From Closterium sp. NIES-65 (taxonomy: Eukaryota > Streptophyta > Zygnematophyceae > Desmidiales > Closteriaceae): a stretch of 64,000 bases of DNA. The notes beneath the pieces were generated by a model. The model saw only the letters and a program-made list of their open reading frames with translations. It was not told the DNA's origin and did no database searches. Within the stretch, counting starts at the first letter, position 1. The number at the start of each line of letters is the position of its first letter. The position numbers and the translations under genes were made by a program. Shown piece after piece: positions 12,901 through 22,800 of the stretch. The stretch spans positions 1,059,001 to 1,123,000 of the forward strand of contig CANXME010000532.1 of assembly GCA_948144175.1 (NCBI GenBank), given 5' to 3'.

Positions 12901-13040
12901 CGACCTTGGGCGTCGTTGATGCGAGTGGCGGCAGCAGGGCACGGCGGCAGTAGAAGCAGCCCCGCCAGCAGCAGCAGCGGCAGGCGGAGGTGCAGCAGCG
13001 GCGGAGGGAAGGAGAAGCTGCGCCGGTCTTGGTCGCCCAT
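156..13040 (-). CDS. LRR protein gene, secreted or receptor-like; 3' end beyond the left edge
   Basis: Multi-exon gene read right to left. Exon 1 is 12905-13040 and exon 2 is 6961-7159. LRR exons are 6460-6531, 5759-5830, 4251-4322, 4038-4109, 3233-3304, 2212-2283, a decayed 2056-2127, 1681-1752, 1376-1447, 1162-1233, 756-827 and 156-227. Each LRR exon is exactly 72 nt and encodes one plant-type 24-residue repeat (NNQLSGAIPxxIGxLTxL). All start with one nucleotide completing a codon and end with two, so they can be joined or skipped without a frame change. Exon 2 ends in the same phase. By family knowledge, a signal peptide, LRRNT cap and tandem LRRs make an extracellular recognition module. 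Whether a transmembrane segment and kinase follow cannot be seen, because the gene leaves the window. Acceptor and donor dinucleotides fit everywhere except two exons noted separately. Confidence 0.75.
1681..1752 (-). CDS. LRR exon with non-canonical acceptor
   Basis: Encodes ENNKLGGTIPDALSTLTNL and has a normal CCT|GTCAGTC donor. The two bases before the 72-nt boundary on the coding strand are GG rather than AG. It may be skipped, may use a nearby site, or may reflect a sequencing error. Confidence 0.5.
2056..2127 (-). pseudogene. Decayed LRR exon
   Basis: The 72-nt block upstream of a good CCT|GTCAGTG donor translates to a degenerate LRR (NMLTESILTEMSNLVQLEGL), with Leu replacing the invariant Pro. 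No AG acceptor precedes it where every sister exon has one. It is probably skipped; because all LRR exons share phase, skipping would not break the frame. Confidence 0.5.
2340..3190. other. GC-rich insertion-like stretch in an LRR intron
   Basis: Lies between LRR exons 2212-2283 and 3233-3304. It is richer in CpG and in GTCGGC/GTCGAC motifs than the surrounding introns (about 2560-3170), and none of the intron motifs shared by its neighbours occur inside. It resembles in composition the possible MITE at 41587-41935. No terminal repeats or convincing coding were found. Confidence 0.4.
3523..3589 (+). mobile_element. Tiny retroposon insertion: 5'-truncated tail plus poly(A) within a target-site duplication
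   Basis: GGCAGGCAGACATCT occurs at 3525-3539 and again at 3575-3589 (17 bp if the shared A's are counted). Between the copies is only GGGGATCTCCTTAAAGCCC followed by 16 A's (3559-3574). A 15-17 bp direct repeat flanking a short unique tail and poly(A) is the mark of LINE-machinery retroposition with extreme 5' truncation. It sits in an LRR-gene intron. Confidence 0.8.
3605..4037. other. Intron of the LRR gene without recognised content
   Basis: Unique, moderately AT-rich sequence between the mini-retroposon and the LRR exon at 4038-4109. I see no coding potential or repeat structure, apart from the intron motif (TTGGTTGCCAATGACTGGCAC) that precedes several LRR donors. Confidence 0.5.
4370..5165. 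repeat. Degenerate 15-bp-based minisatellite in an LRR intron
   Basis: About 800 bp built on degenerate variants of CCCAATGCTGCGCTG. Because 15 is a multiple of three, the minus strand stays open for 328 codons (4496-5482) and reads as a five-residue repeat (NAALG and relatives). It lies between LRR exons and shows no start-site or splice logic, so I treat it as intronic repeat rather than protein. Confidence 0.75.
5165..5345. repeat. GAGACATGGCATGGGAGT short tandem repeats
   Basis: About 18-22 bp degenerate units of GAGACATGGCATGGGAGT. Shorter islands of the same motif occur in other LRR introns at about 2110-2160, 3380-3430 and 4150-4205, consistent with spread by exon-intron duplication. 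Confidence 0.65.
6145..6230 (+). repeat. 21-bp tandem repeat, four copies
   Basis: Four nearly perfect copies of GGGCTACTGCTGGACAGGAAA in an LRR-gene intron between exons 5759-5830 and 6460-6531. Confidence 0.9.
6541..6616 (+). repeat. CA-rich microsatellite
   Basis: Imperfect (CA)n tract with GCACGCACGCACAC interruptions, immediately upstream (in gene sense) of LRR exon 6460-6531. Confidence 0.8.
6798..6935 (+). repeat. CCCTCCCT polypyrimidine tract
   Basis: About 140 bp of nearly pure C/T built from CCCT/CCTCCC units, just downstream (in gene sense) of exon 2 of the LRR gene. The purine strand is the sense strand. It is a possible triplex-forming tract. A shorter one lies at 5701-5724. 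Confidence 0.85.
6961..7159 (-). CDS. Exon 2 of the LRR gene: LRR N-terminal cap
   Basis: 199 nt: two completing nucleotides, 65 codons and two left over. It encodes LKECAAAWNFSGWGGWPSNW, then a paired-cysteine stretch (GGDCDAADYIKCDANGF) and a first beta-strand-like ITDLIL. This is the W...C....C pattern of the LRRNT_2 cap of plant LRR proteins. The donor is GAAAG|GTACG at 6960-6959. Its phase joins exactly to the first LRR exon (6460-6531), which reads LTGSIPTSLGTLTSLTYL. Confidence 0.8.
9121..9139. other. Polylinker-like BamHI-SmaI-EcoRI string
   Basis: The bases CGGATCCCCGGGAATTCCG contain the 16-mer GGATCCCCGGGAATTC, identical to the cloning site of common pUC/pGEX-type vectors as I remember it. 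Flanking bases do not look like vector. It may be coincidence or a library or assembly trace. Confidence 0.4.
9425..9571 (+). other. Short Gly/Lys-rich open stretch, possible stray exon
   Basis: Plus-strand open frame reading GNGKGKGRNRKEGG, then a Gly-rich segment with GGGIGGGILGALTGGNSTSG; it stays open into the sequence around 9630. There is no ATG. A Gly-rich composition arises easily in GGC-rich DNA, so this is weak. Confidence 0.2.
10594..12255. repeat. 181-bp satellite, about nine tandem units
   Basis: The landmark AAGCGTCACG starts at 10600, 10781, 10962, 11143, 11324, 11505, 11686, 11867, 12048 and 12228. That is eight successive intervals of exactly 181 bp, then one of 180. Units fall into at least two variants: one with CTGGCCTATCCTTGCACAG, the other with CGGGCCTGTCTTTGCACAG. 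Short open frames of about 90 codons on the minus strand recur once per unit, but 181 is not a multiple of three, so they are shadows. The array lies in the first intron of the LRR gene. The near-nucleosomal unit length is typical of centromeric or heterochromatic satellites. Confidence 0.97.
12256..12904. other. First intron of the LRR gene, right part
   Basis: AT-rich unique DNA (12260-12540), then mixed sequence (12540-12780) and a G/A-rich tract on the plus strand (12780-12900), which gives a pyrimidine-rich sense strand just after the exon 1 donor. No coding is supported. Confidence 0.5.
12905..13040 (-). CDS. Exon 1 of the LRR gene: signal peptide
   Basis: The ATG is at 13040-13038. 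The exon encodes 45 residues with a Leu-rich hydrophobic core (LRLPLLLLAGLLLL) followed by PPCPAAA, a typical secretory signal with a small-residue cleavage region. It ends at a CAAG|GT donor in phase 1. That phase matches an acceptor CAG at 7160-7161 opening exon 2, giving the junction NDAQ-ARVLKECAAAW, which resembles the start of plant LRRNT caps. The join is inferred from phase and family architecture, not from transcripts. The intron would be about 5.7 kb. Confidence 0.62.
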
Positions 13041-13898
13041 GACTCTATAGACGGAAAGAAGGCAGGCAAGACGTGGTAAGCTGAGCAACGTGTGCAGTGG
13101 AGGTGTGGTGAGGGTGACGGTCGTGCAGACGGCTGCTGATGCAGCGGCCACGGTTGAGTCGTTGTGCCACTTTTAAGAATTCTCGGAGCTGCTGTCGCGG
13201 TTGGTGTTGCTCGGGCCGCCTGGGAAAGGCTGAGCCTGTTCCCAAGATTTGTATTTGCAGTCTAAATTTGACTGTGCGAAACGCTTTGGCGGACACAGAA
13301 TCCACACGACTAGAGAAATTTTCAGCACCTTGAAATTCGACTCGACTTGGAGGTCACCGTGTTTCGAGATACTTGGACATGAGCCGCCTGCCATATACTA
13401 CATCACAAAAATGCGTGTGTCTGAAAATCATCTAACATTCGCGGCAGCCTATCGTACGTTTGACAATCGTTTGAAAAACGTACAGGGAAACTCTAAAAAA
13501 CGTTTGCCTTCGGCGGAATGTTTTCCAGTCACATTCTGAATGTTTGCTCCTAACTATTTCTTGCTTGTGCGTAGGATTAGGGTTCCGGGCCTAACAGATA
13601 GTCGAGCATGTCTCTTCGCGAGGGAGCAGATAGCGAGAAATTTGATTCTCTCCAAGAATTCCTCGTTTAGGCTTTTGTGTACCATTTGTTACATTCATGA
13701 CATTTGCACTTATGTTTCTTTGAATATGATGATGTAATTTTCTCTATGTAAATAGTGCTTCCAAGAGTCATGTTTAACTATTTGAAGGAAATTTTACACC
13801 TATTATATTCTTACAAGGCCTAAAAAGAACATAGTCAGGGAACAATTTCATGTTTACAAAAGTCACAATGCGTCAAAGTTCTCTACGTGTGCTAGACC
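13041..13898. promoter_or_regulatory. Intergenic region between the LRR gene start and the transposase gene end
   Basis: Holds the presumed promoter of the minus-strand LRR gene (immediately right of 13040) and the 3' flank of the minus-strand transposase gene, which ends at 13899. AT-rich from about 13650. I found no clear TATA box, terminal repeat or coding exon. If a large transposon encloses the transposase gene, its left end should lie here. Confidence 0.35.
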
Positions 13899-16800
13899 TC
13901 ACCAAACGAATCTATTAAGAAGGCTCACTTCATCGTCCTCACATGAGGGAACAATGTGTACGAGACTGAGAATGCAGTCGACATCAATCACTGCAAAATC
14001 ATCCTTGCCCTCTGTGGGTAGAAGGCGCTTGCATCCCGTTGACGGGCATAGTCGCTTGTCCTCGGTGTAATACTCCACGTATGCTCCGCGCCTCAGCTCC
14101 CCATCTTTGTTGTAGTGAAACAGGACAAGACAACGGCCGTACCAGGGGGACCCCTTCCCTGCAGGGTTGATTGCAACAGATGAGAAGTTCTTCTCGCCCG
14201 GGCTAGCCTTGACAAAATGCCCCCTTGACGTCCATTCCATCTTGTCGTGAGGCGGAATCGCAAGTGCCGTGTGCACCTGAAACCACGAGCATGAACCAAG
14301 ACAATGTGAAAGCAGCGAAAGAGGCGGTGGAGAGCATAGCGAAAGGGGGAAATTGGCAAAGGGCTGGAGTGGGTGGAAAAGCAGGTTGGAGAGGAGGAAG
14401 GGGGGCTGGAGTGGGTGGAAAGCATTTTGGAGAGGGGGAAGGGGGGCTGGAGTGGGTGGAAAGCATGCAGGAGAGGGGGAAAGGGGGCTGGAGTGGGTGG
14501 AAAGCATGCAGGAGAGGGGGAAGGGGGGCTGGAGTGGGTGGAAAGCATTTTGGAGAGGGGGAAGGGGGGCTGGAGTGGGTGGAAAGCATGCAGGAGAGGG
14601 GGAAGGGGGGCTGGAGTGGGTGGAAAAGCATGCAGGAGAGGGGGAAGGGGGGCTGGAGTGGGTGGAAAGCATGCAGGAGAGGGGGAAGGGGGGCTGGAGT
14701 GGGTGGAAAGCATGCAGGAGAGGGGGAGGGGGGGCTGGAGTGGGTGGAAAGCATGCAGGAGAGGGGGAAGGGGGCCTGGAGTGGGTGGAAAGCATGCAGG
14801 AGAGGGGGAAGGGGGGCTGGAGTGGGTGGAAAGCATGCAGGAGAGAGGGAAGGAGGGCTGGAGTGAGTGGAAAGCATGCAGGAGAGGGGGAAGGGGGGCT
14901 GGAGTGGGTGGAAAGCATGCAGGAGAGGGGGAAGGGGGGCTGGAGTGAGTGGAAAGCATGCAGGAGAGGGGGAAGGGGGGCTGGAGTGGGTGGAAAGCAT
15001 GCAGGAGAGGGGGAAGTGCGGCTGGAGTGAGTGGAAAGCATGCAGGAGAGGGGGAAGGGGGGCTGGAGTGGGTGGAAAGCATGCAGGAGAGGGGGAAGTG
15101 GGGCTGGAGTGGGTGGAAAGCATGCAGGAGAGGGGGAAGGGGGGCTGGAGTGGGTGGAAAGCATGCAGGAGAGGGGGAAGGGGGGCTGGAGTGAGTGGAA
15201 AGCATGCAGGAGAGGGGGAAGGGGGGCTGGAGTGGGTGGAAAGCATGCAGGAGAGGGGGAAGTGCGGCTGGAGTGAGTGGAAAGCATGCAGGAGAGGGGG
15301 AAGGGGGGCTAAAGTGGGTGGAAAGCATGCAGGAGAGGGGGAAGGGGGGCTGGAGTGGGTGGAAAGCATGCAGGAGAGGGGGAAGTGCGGCTGGAGTGAG
15401 TGGAAAGCATGCAGGAGAGGGGGAAGGGGGGCTGGAGTGGGTGGAAAGCATGCAGGAGAGGGGGAAGGGGGGCTGGAGTGGGTGGAAAGCATGCAGGAGA
15501 GGGGGAAGGGGGGCTGGAGTGGGTGGAAAGCATGCAGGAGAGGGGGAAGTGCGGCTGGAGTGAGTGGAAAGCATGCAGGAGAGGGGGAAGGGGGGCTGGA
15601 GTGGGTGGAAAGCATGCAGGAGAGGGGGAAGGGGGGCTGGAGTGGGTGGAAAGCATGCAGGAGAGGGGGAAGTAGGGCTGGAGTGGGTGGAAAGCATGCA
15701 GGAGAGGGGGAATGGGGGCTGGAGTGGGTGGAAAGCATGCAGGAGAGGGGGAAGTGGGGCTGGAGTGGGTGGAAAGCATGCAGGAGAGGGGGAAGGGGGG
15801 CTGGAGTGGGTGGAAAGCATGCAGGAGAGGGGGAAGGGGGGCTGGAGTGGGTGGAAAGCATGCAGGAGAGGGGGAAGTGGGGCTGGAGTGGGTGGAGAGC
15901 ATGCAGGAGAGGGGGAAGGGGGGCTGGAGTGGGTGGAAAGCATGCAGGAGAGGGGGAATGGGGGCTGGAGTGGGTGGAAAGCATGCAGGAGAGGGGGAAT
16001 GGGGGCTAAGGTGGGTGGAAAGCATGCAGGAGAGGGGGAAGGGGGGCTGGAGTGGGTGGAAAGCATGCAGGAGAGGGGGAAGTGGGGCTGGTGTGGGTGG
16101 AAAGCATGCAGGAGAGGGGGAGGGGGGCCTGGAGTGGGTGGAAAGCATGCAGGAGAGGGGGAAGTGGGGCTGGAGTGGGTGGAAAGCATGCAGGAGAGGG
16201 GGAATGGGGGCTGGAGTGGGTGGAAAGCATGCAGGAGAGGGGGAAGGGGGGCTAAAGTGGGTGGAAAGCATGCAGGAGAGGGGGAAGTGGGGCTGGAGTG
16301 GGTGGAGAGCATGCAGGAGAGGGGGAAGGGGGGCTGGAGTGGGTGGAAAGCATGCAGGAGAGGGGGAATGGGGGCTGGAGTGGGTGGAAAGCATGCAGGA
16401 GAGGGGGAATGGGGGCTAAGGTGGGTGGAAAGCATGCAGGAGAGGGGGAAGGGGGGCTGGAGTGGGTGGAAAGCATGCAGGAGAGGGGGAAGTGGGGCTG
16501 GTGTGGGTGGAAAGCATGCAGGAGAGGGGGAGGGGGGGCTGGAGTGGGTGGAAAGCATGCAGGAGAGGGGGAAGTGGGGCTGGAGTGGGTGGAAAGCATG
16601 CAGGAGAGGGGGAATGGGGGCTGGAGTGGGTGGAAAGCATGCAGGAGAGGGGGAAGGGGGGCTAAAGTGGGTGGAAAGCATGCAGGAGAGGGGGAAGGGG
16701 GGCTGGAGTGGGTGGAAAGCATGCAGGAGAGGGGGAAGTGCGGCTGGAGTGAGTGGAAAGCATGCAGGAGAGGGGGAAGGGGGGCTGGAGTGGGTGGAAA

Positions 16801-19800
16801 GCATGCAGGAGAGGGGGAATGGGGGCTGGAGTGGGTGGAAAGCATGCAGGAGAGGGGGAAGTGGGGCTGGAGTGGGTGGAAAGCATGCAGGAGAGGGGGA
16901 AGGGGGGCTGGAGTGGGTGGAAAGCATGCAGGAGAGGGGGAAGGGGGGCTGGAGTGGGTGGAAAGCATGCAGGAGAGGGGGAAGTGGGGCTGGAGTGGGT
17001 GGGGAGCATGCAGGAGAGGGGGAAGGGGGGCTGGAGTGGGTGGAAAGCATGCAGGAGAGGGGGAATGGGGGCTGGAGTGGGTGGAAAGCATGCAGGAGAG
17101 GGGGAATGGGGGCTAAGGTGGGTGGAAAGCATGCAGGAGAGGGGGAAGGGGGGCTGGAGTGGGTGGAAAGCTTGCAGGAGAGGGGGAAGTGGGGCTGGTG
17201 TGGGTGGAAAGCATGCAGGAGAGGGGGAGGGGGGGCTGGAGTGGGTGGAAAGCATGCAGGAGAGGGGGAAGTGGGGCTGGAGTGGGTGGAAAGCATGCAG
17301 GAGAGGGGGAATGGGGGCTGGAGTGGGTGGAAAGCATGCAGGAGAGGGGGAAGGGGGGCTAAAGTGGGTGGAAAGCATGCAGGAGAGGGGGAAGGGGGGC
17401 TGGAGTGGGTGGAAAGCATGCAGGAGAGGGGGAAGTGCGGCTGGAGTGAGTGGAAAGCATGCAGGAGAGGGGGAAGGGGGGCTGGAGTGGGTGGAAAGCA
17501 TGCAGGAGAGGGGGAAGGGGGGCTGGAGTGGGTGGAAAGCATGCAGGAGAGGGGGAAGGGGGGCTGGAGTGGGTGGAAAGCATGCAGGAGAGGGGGAAGG
17601 GGGGCTGGAGTGGGTGGAAAGCATGCAGGAGAGGGGGAAGTGGGGCTGGAGTGGGTGGAAAGCATGCAGGAGAGGGGGAAGGGGGGCTGGAGTGGGTGGA
17701 AAGCATGCAGGAGAGGGGGAAGGGGGGCTGGAGTGGGTGGAAAGCATGCAGGAGAGGGGGAAGTGGGGCTGGAGTGGGTGGAGAGCATGCAGGAGAGGGG
17801 GAAGGGGGGCTGGAGTGGGTGGAAATCATGCAGGAGAGGGGGAATGGGGGCTGGAGTGGGTGGAAAGCATGCAGGAGAGGGGGAATGGGGGCTAAGGTGG
17901 GTGGAAAGCATGCAGGAGAGGGGGAAGGGGGGCTGGAGTGGGTGGAAAGCATGCAGGAGAGGGGGAAGTGGGGCTGGAGTGGGTGGAAAGCATGCAGGAG
18001 AGGGGGAGGGGGGGCTGGAGTGGGTGGAAAGCATGCAGGAGAGGGGGAAGTGGGGCTGGAGTGGGTGGAAAGCATGCAGGAGAGGGGGAATGGGGGCTGG
18101 AGTGGGTGGAAAGCATGCAGGAGAGGGGGAAGGGGGGCTAAAGTGGGTGGAAAGCATGCAGGAGAGGGGGAAGGGGGGCTGGAGTGGGTGGAGAGCATGC
18201 AGGAGAGGGGGAAGTGCGGCTGGAGTGAGTGGAAAGCATGCAGGAGAGGGGGAAGGGGGGCTGGAGTGGGTGGAAAGCATGCAGGAGAGGGGGAAGGGGG
18301 GCTGGAGTGGGTGGAAAGCATGCAGGAGAGGGGGAAGGGGGGCTGGAGTGGGTGGAAAGCATGCAGGAGAGGGGGAAGTGGGGCTGGAGTGGGTGGAAAG
18401 CATGCAGGAGAGGGAGAAGGGGGGCTGGAGTGGGTGGAAAGCATGCAGGAGAGGGGGAAGTGGGGCTGGAGTGGGTGGAAAGCATGCAGGAGAGGGGGAA
18501 GTGGGGCTGGAGTGGGTGGAGAGCATGCAGGAGAGGGGGAAGGGGGGCTGGAGTGGGTGGAAAGCATGCAGGAGAGGGGGAAGGGGGGCTGGAGTGGGTG
18601 GAAAGCATGCAGGAGAGGGGGAAGTGGGGCTGGAGTGGGTGGAAAGCATGCAGGAGAGGGGGAAGGGGGGCTGGAGTGGGTGGAAAGCATGCAGGAGAGG
18701 GGGAAGGGGGGCTGGAGTGGGTGGAAAGCATGCAGGAGAGGGGGAAGTGGGGCTGGAGTGGGTGGAGAGCATGCAGGAGAGGGGGAAGGGGGGCTGGAGT
18801 GGGTGGAAATCATGCAGGAGAGGGGGAATGGGGGCTGGAGTGGGTGGAAAGCATGCAGGAGAGGGGGAATGGGGGCTAAGGTGGGTGGAAAGCATGCAGG
18901 AGAGGGGGAAGGGGGGCTGGAGTGGGTGGAAAGCATGCAGGAGAGGGGGAAGTGGGGCTGGAGTGGGTGGAAAGCATGCAGGAGAGGGGGAGGGGGGGCT
19001 GGAGTGGGTGGAAAGCATGCAGGAGAGGGGGAAGTGGGGCTGGAGTGGGTGGAAAGCATGCAGGAGAGGGGGAATGGGGGCTGGAGTGGGTGGAAAGCAT
19101 GCAGGAGAGGGGGAAGGGGGGCTAAAGTGGGTGGAAAGCATGCAGGAGAGGGGGAAGGGGGGCTGGAGTGGGTGGAGAGCATGCAGGAGAGGGGGAAGTG
19201 CGGCTGGAGTGAGTGGAAAGCATGCAGGAGAGGGGGAAGGGGGGCTGGAGTGGGTGGAAAGCATGCAGGAGAGGGGGAAGGGGGGCTGGAGTGGGTGGAA
19301 AGCATGCAGGAGAGGGGGAAGGGGGGCTGGAGTGGGTGGAAAGCATGCAGGAGAGGGGGAAGTGGGGCTGGAGTGGGTGGAAAGCATGCAGGAGAGGGAG
19401 AAGGGGGGCTGGAGTGGGTGGAAAGCATGCAGGAGAGGGGGAAGGGGGGCTGGAGTTGGTGGAAAGCATGCAGGAGAGGGGGAAGTGGGGCTGGAGTGGG
19501 TGGAGAGCATGCAGGAGAGGGGGAAGGGGGGCTGGAGTGGGTGGAAAGCATGCAGGAGAGGGGGAATGGGGGCTGGAGTGGGTGGAAAGCATGCAGGAGA
19601 GGGGGAATGGGGGCTAAGGTGGGTGGAAAGCTTGCAGGAGAGGGGGAAGGGGGGCTGGAGTGGGTGGAAAGCATGCAGGAGAGGGGGAAGTGGGGCTGGA
19701 GTGGGTGGAAAGCATGCAGGAGAGGGGGAGGGGGGGCTGGAGTGGGTGGAAAGCATGCAGGAGAGGGGGAAGTGGGGCTGGAGTGGGTGGAAAGCATGCA

Positions 19801-22800
19801 GGAGAGGGGGAATGGGGGCTGGAGTGGGTGGAAAGCATGCAGGAGAGGGGGAAGGGGGGCTAAAGTGGGTGGAAAGCATGCAGGAGAGGGGGAAGGGGGG
19901 CTGGAGTGGGTGGAAAGCATGCAGGAGAGGGGGAATGGGGGCTAAGGTGGGTGGAAAGCATGCAGGAGAGGGGGAAGGGGGGCTGGAGTGGGTGGAAAGC
20001 ATGCAGGAGAGGGGGAAGTGGGGCTGGAGTGGGTGGAAAGCATGCAGGAGAGGGGTAGGGGGGGCTGGAGTGGGTGGAAAGCATGCAGGAGAGGGGGAAG
20101 TGGGGCTGGAGTGGGTGGAAAGCATGCAGGAGAGGGGGAATGGGGGCTGGAGTGGGTGGAAAGCATGCAGGAGAGGGGGAAGGGGGGCTAAAGTGGGTGG
20201 AAAGCATGCAGGAGAGGGGGAAGGGGGGCTGGAGTGGGTGGAGAGCATGCAGGAGAGGGGGAAGTGCGGCTGGAGTGAGTGGAAAGCATGCAGGAGAGGG
20301 GGAAGGGGGGCTGGAGTGGGTGGAAAGCATGCAGGAGAGGGTGAAGGGGGGCTGGAGTGGGTGGAAAGCATGCAGGAGAGGGGGAAGGGGGGCTGGAGTG
20401 GGTGGAAAGCATGCAGGAGAGGGGGAAGTGGGGCTGGAGTGGGTGGAAAGCATGCAGGAGAGGGAGAAGGGGGGCTGGAGTGGGTGGAAAGCATGCAGGA
20501 GAGGGGGAAGGGGGGCTGGAGTTGGTGGAAAGCATGCAGGAGAGGGGGAAGTGGGGCTGGAGTGGGTGGAGAGCATGCAGGAGAGGGGGAAGGGGGGCTG
20601 GAGTGGGTGGAAAGCATGCAGGAGAGGGGGAATGGGGGCTGGAGTGGGTGGAAAGCATGCAGGAGAGGGGGAATGGGGGCTAAGGTGGGTGGAAAGCTTG
20701 CAGGAGAGGGGGAATGGGGGCTGGAGTGGGTGGAAAGCATGCAGGAGAGGGGGAAGTGGGGCTGGAGTGGGTGGAAAGCATGCAGGAGAGGGGGAGGGGG
20801 GGCTGGAGTGGGTGGAAAGCATGCAGGAGAGGGGGAAGTGGGGCTGGAGTGGGTGGAAAGCATGCAGGAGAGGGGGAATGGGGGCTGGAGTGGGTGGAAA
20901 GCATGCAGGAGAGGGGGAAGGGGGGCTAAAGTGGGTGGAAAGCATGCAGGAGAGGGGGAAGGGGGGCTGGAGTGGGTGGAAAGCATGCAGGAGAGGGGGA
21001 AGTGCGGCTGGAGTGAGTGGAAAGCATGCAGGAGAGGGGGAAGGGGGGCTGGAGTGGGTGGAAAGCATGCAGGAGAGGGGGAAGGGGGGCTGGAGTGGGT
21101 GGAAAGCATGCAGGAGAGGGGGAAGTGGGGCTGGAGTGGGTGGAAAGCATGCAGGAGAGGGGGAATGGGGGCTGGAGTGGGTGGAAAGCATGCAGGAGAG
21201 GGGGAATGAGGGCTAAGGTGGGTGGAAAGCATGCAGGAGAGGGGGAAGGGGGGCTGGAGTGGGTGGAAAGCATGCAGGAGAGGGGGAAGTGGGGGCAGTG
21301 AGAAAAAATGGCATATCCATACGACCGGGAATGCACCTGCAAAATTTGCGTGTTGATGCCTGCCCGTCTGAGTCGCAGAACCATCGCACTCATGGCGGGT
21401 TCACCAACAGTCAAGACGTAGCTCCGAAACACTGAGTCGGTGATGTCCCCCAGGACCATCTTCTTGTGGGTCTTAGTAAGCACCCTCTGGCCAGCCAGGC
21501 ATGCCTGTCACCGTGGAGAGGAGAGGGTTGGTATAGGGAGGGGGAGGGTTGTATGGTGAGTCCTTTTGGAGGGAGGAGGAGGGGGGGGGGGGGATAGGGG
21601 ATGGATGCGAGGTGTAGGCAAAGAAGGGAAAGGCCACGAAGTGGGAATGGGTGTGGGGGAAAGGGGGAAAGGTTGTGGGGACGAAGAAGGTTATGGGGGG
21701 GTAGGAATCGATGACTTTGGTTAGGTTGGTCCTTCATGTCATTGCCAACTCATGCAGAGAGCATGGAAACAGAAGTGCGGGCAAAGAGACGAGCGAACAG
21801 AATGTGGCACAGAGCAGGGCAGACACAGAAGTGAACAAATCTGGGAAACAGTGAAGGGAACAGAGCGGGGCACATAGCAGGGCAGACACAGAAGTGAACA
21901 AATCAGGGAAAAAGTGAAGGGAACAGAGCGGGGCACATAGCAGGGCAGACACAGAAGTGAACGAATCAGGGAAACGATGAAGGGAACAGAGCGGGGCACA
22001 GAGGTGGGCAGACACAGATGTGAACAAATCAGGGAAACGGTGAAGGGAACAGAGCAGGGCACAGAGCAGGGCAGACACAGAACGGAACATGGCAGGGTAA
22101 CAGCGCAGGGAACAGAGCAGGGAAACAGAACAGGGTACCGAGTAGGGGAGACACAGCATGGAACATAGCAGGGTAACAGAGCGGATAACAAAGAAGGGGA
22201 AATGACGAGGGGAACGGAGCAGTGTGAGAGAGCAAGAGAGCCGAGCAGGGAAAAAGAGCATGGGGGGAGAGCATGAGACCCGGGCAGCGAAACAGAGCAG
22301 GAAAGAGCATGAGAACCGAGCAGGGAAAAAGGGCAGGGGAGGGAGCATGAGAACCGAGCAGGGAAACAGGGCAGGGGAGAGAGCATGAGAACCGAGCTCG
22401 GGCAAACTGAACATGGCACAGAGCAGGGCAGACACATAAGGGAGCATAGCAGGGAAACTGAAGGGAATACAACAGGCCACAAAGGAGGGCAGACACAGAA
22501 CGGAATATGCCAAAGGATAACACTGCAGGGAACAGAGCGGGGAAGACACAGTAGGGAACACAGCTGGGAAATAGAGCAGATAACAAAGAAGGGGAAATGA
22601 CTAGAGGAACAGGGCAGGGAGAGAGAGAAGGAGAACCGAGCAGGGAAACAGAGCAGGGGGAGAGAGCAAGAGAACCGAGCAGGGAAACAGAGCAGCGGAA
22701 CAGAGGAGGGGAACCGAGCAAGAGAACGGAGCATGGCATCACTTCAGGAGATCACAGCATGGGATTAAAATAGGGAAACTTAGCAGACGACGGGGTGCAG

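Noticed and set aside
14093-21232. Open frames of 2,379 codons (minus) and 1,881 codons (plus, 15564-21209) with Pro-rich or Gly/Trp-rich repeats
   Set aside because: They exist only because the 41-bp unit has no stop in any frame on either strand. The array lies between two transposase exons with matching phases, and there is no coding bias beyond the repeat.
21734-22742. Cys/Leu/Ser-rich minus-strand frames of 237-331 codons, membrane-protein-like
   Set aside because: Product of the 63-bp intronic minisatellite, open in all three minus frames at once.
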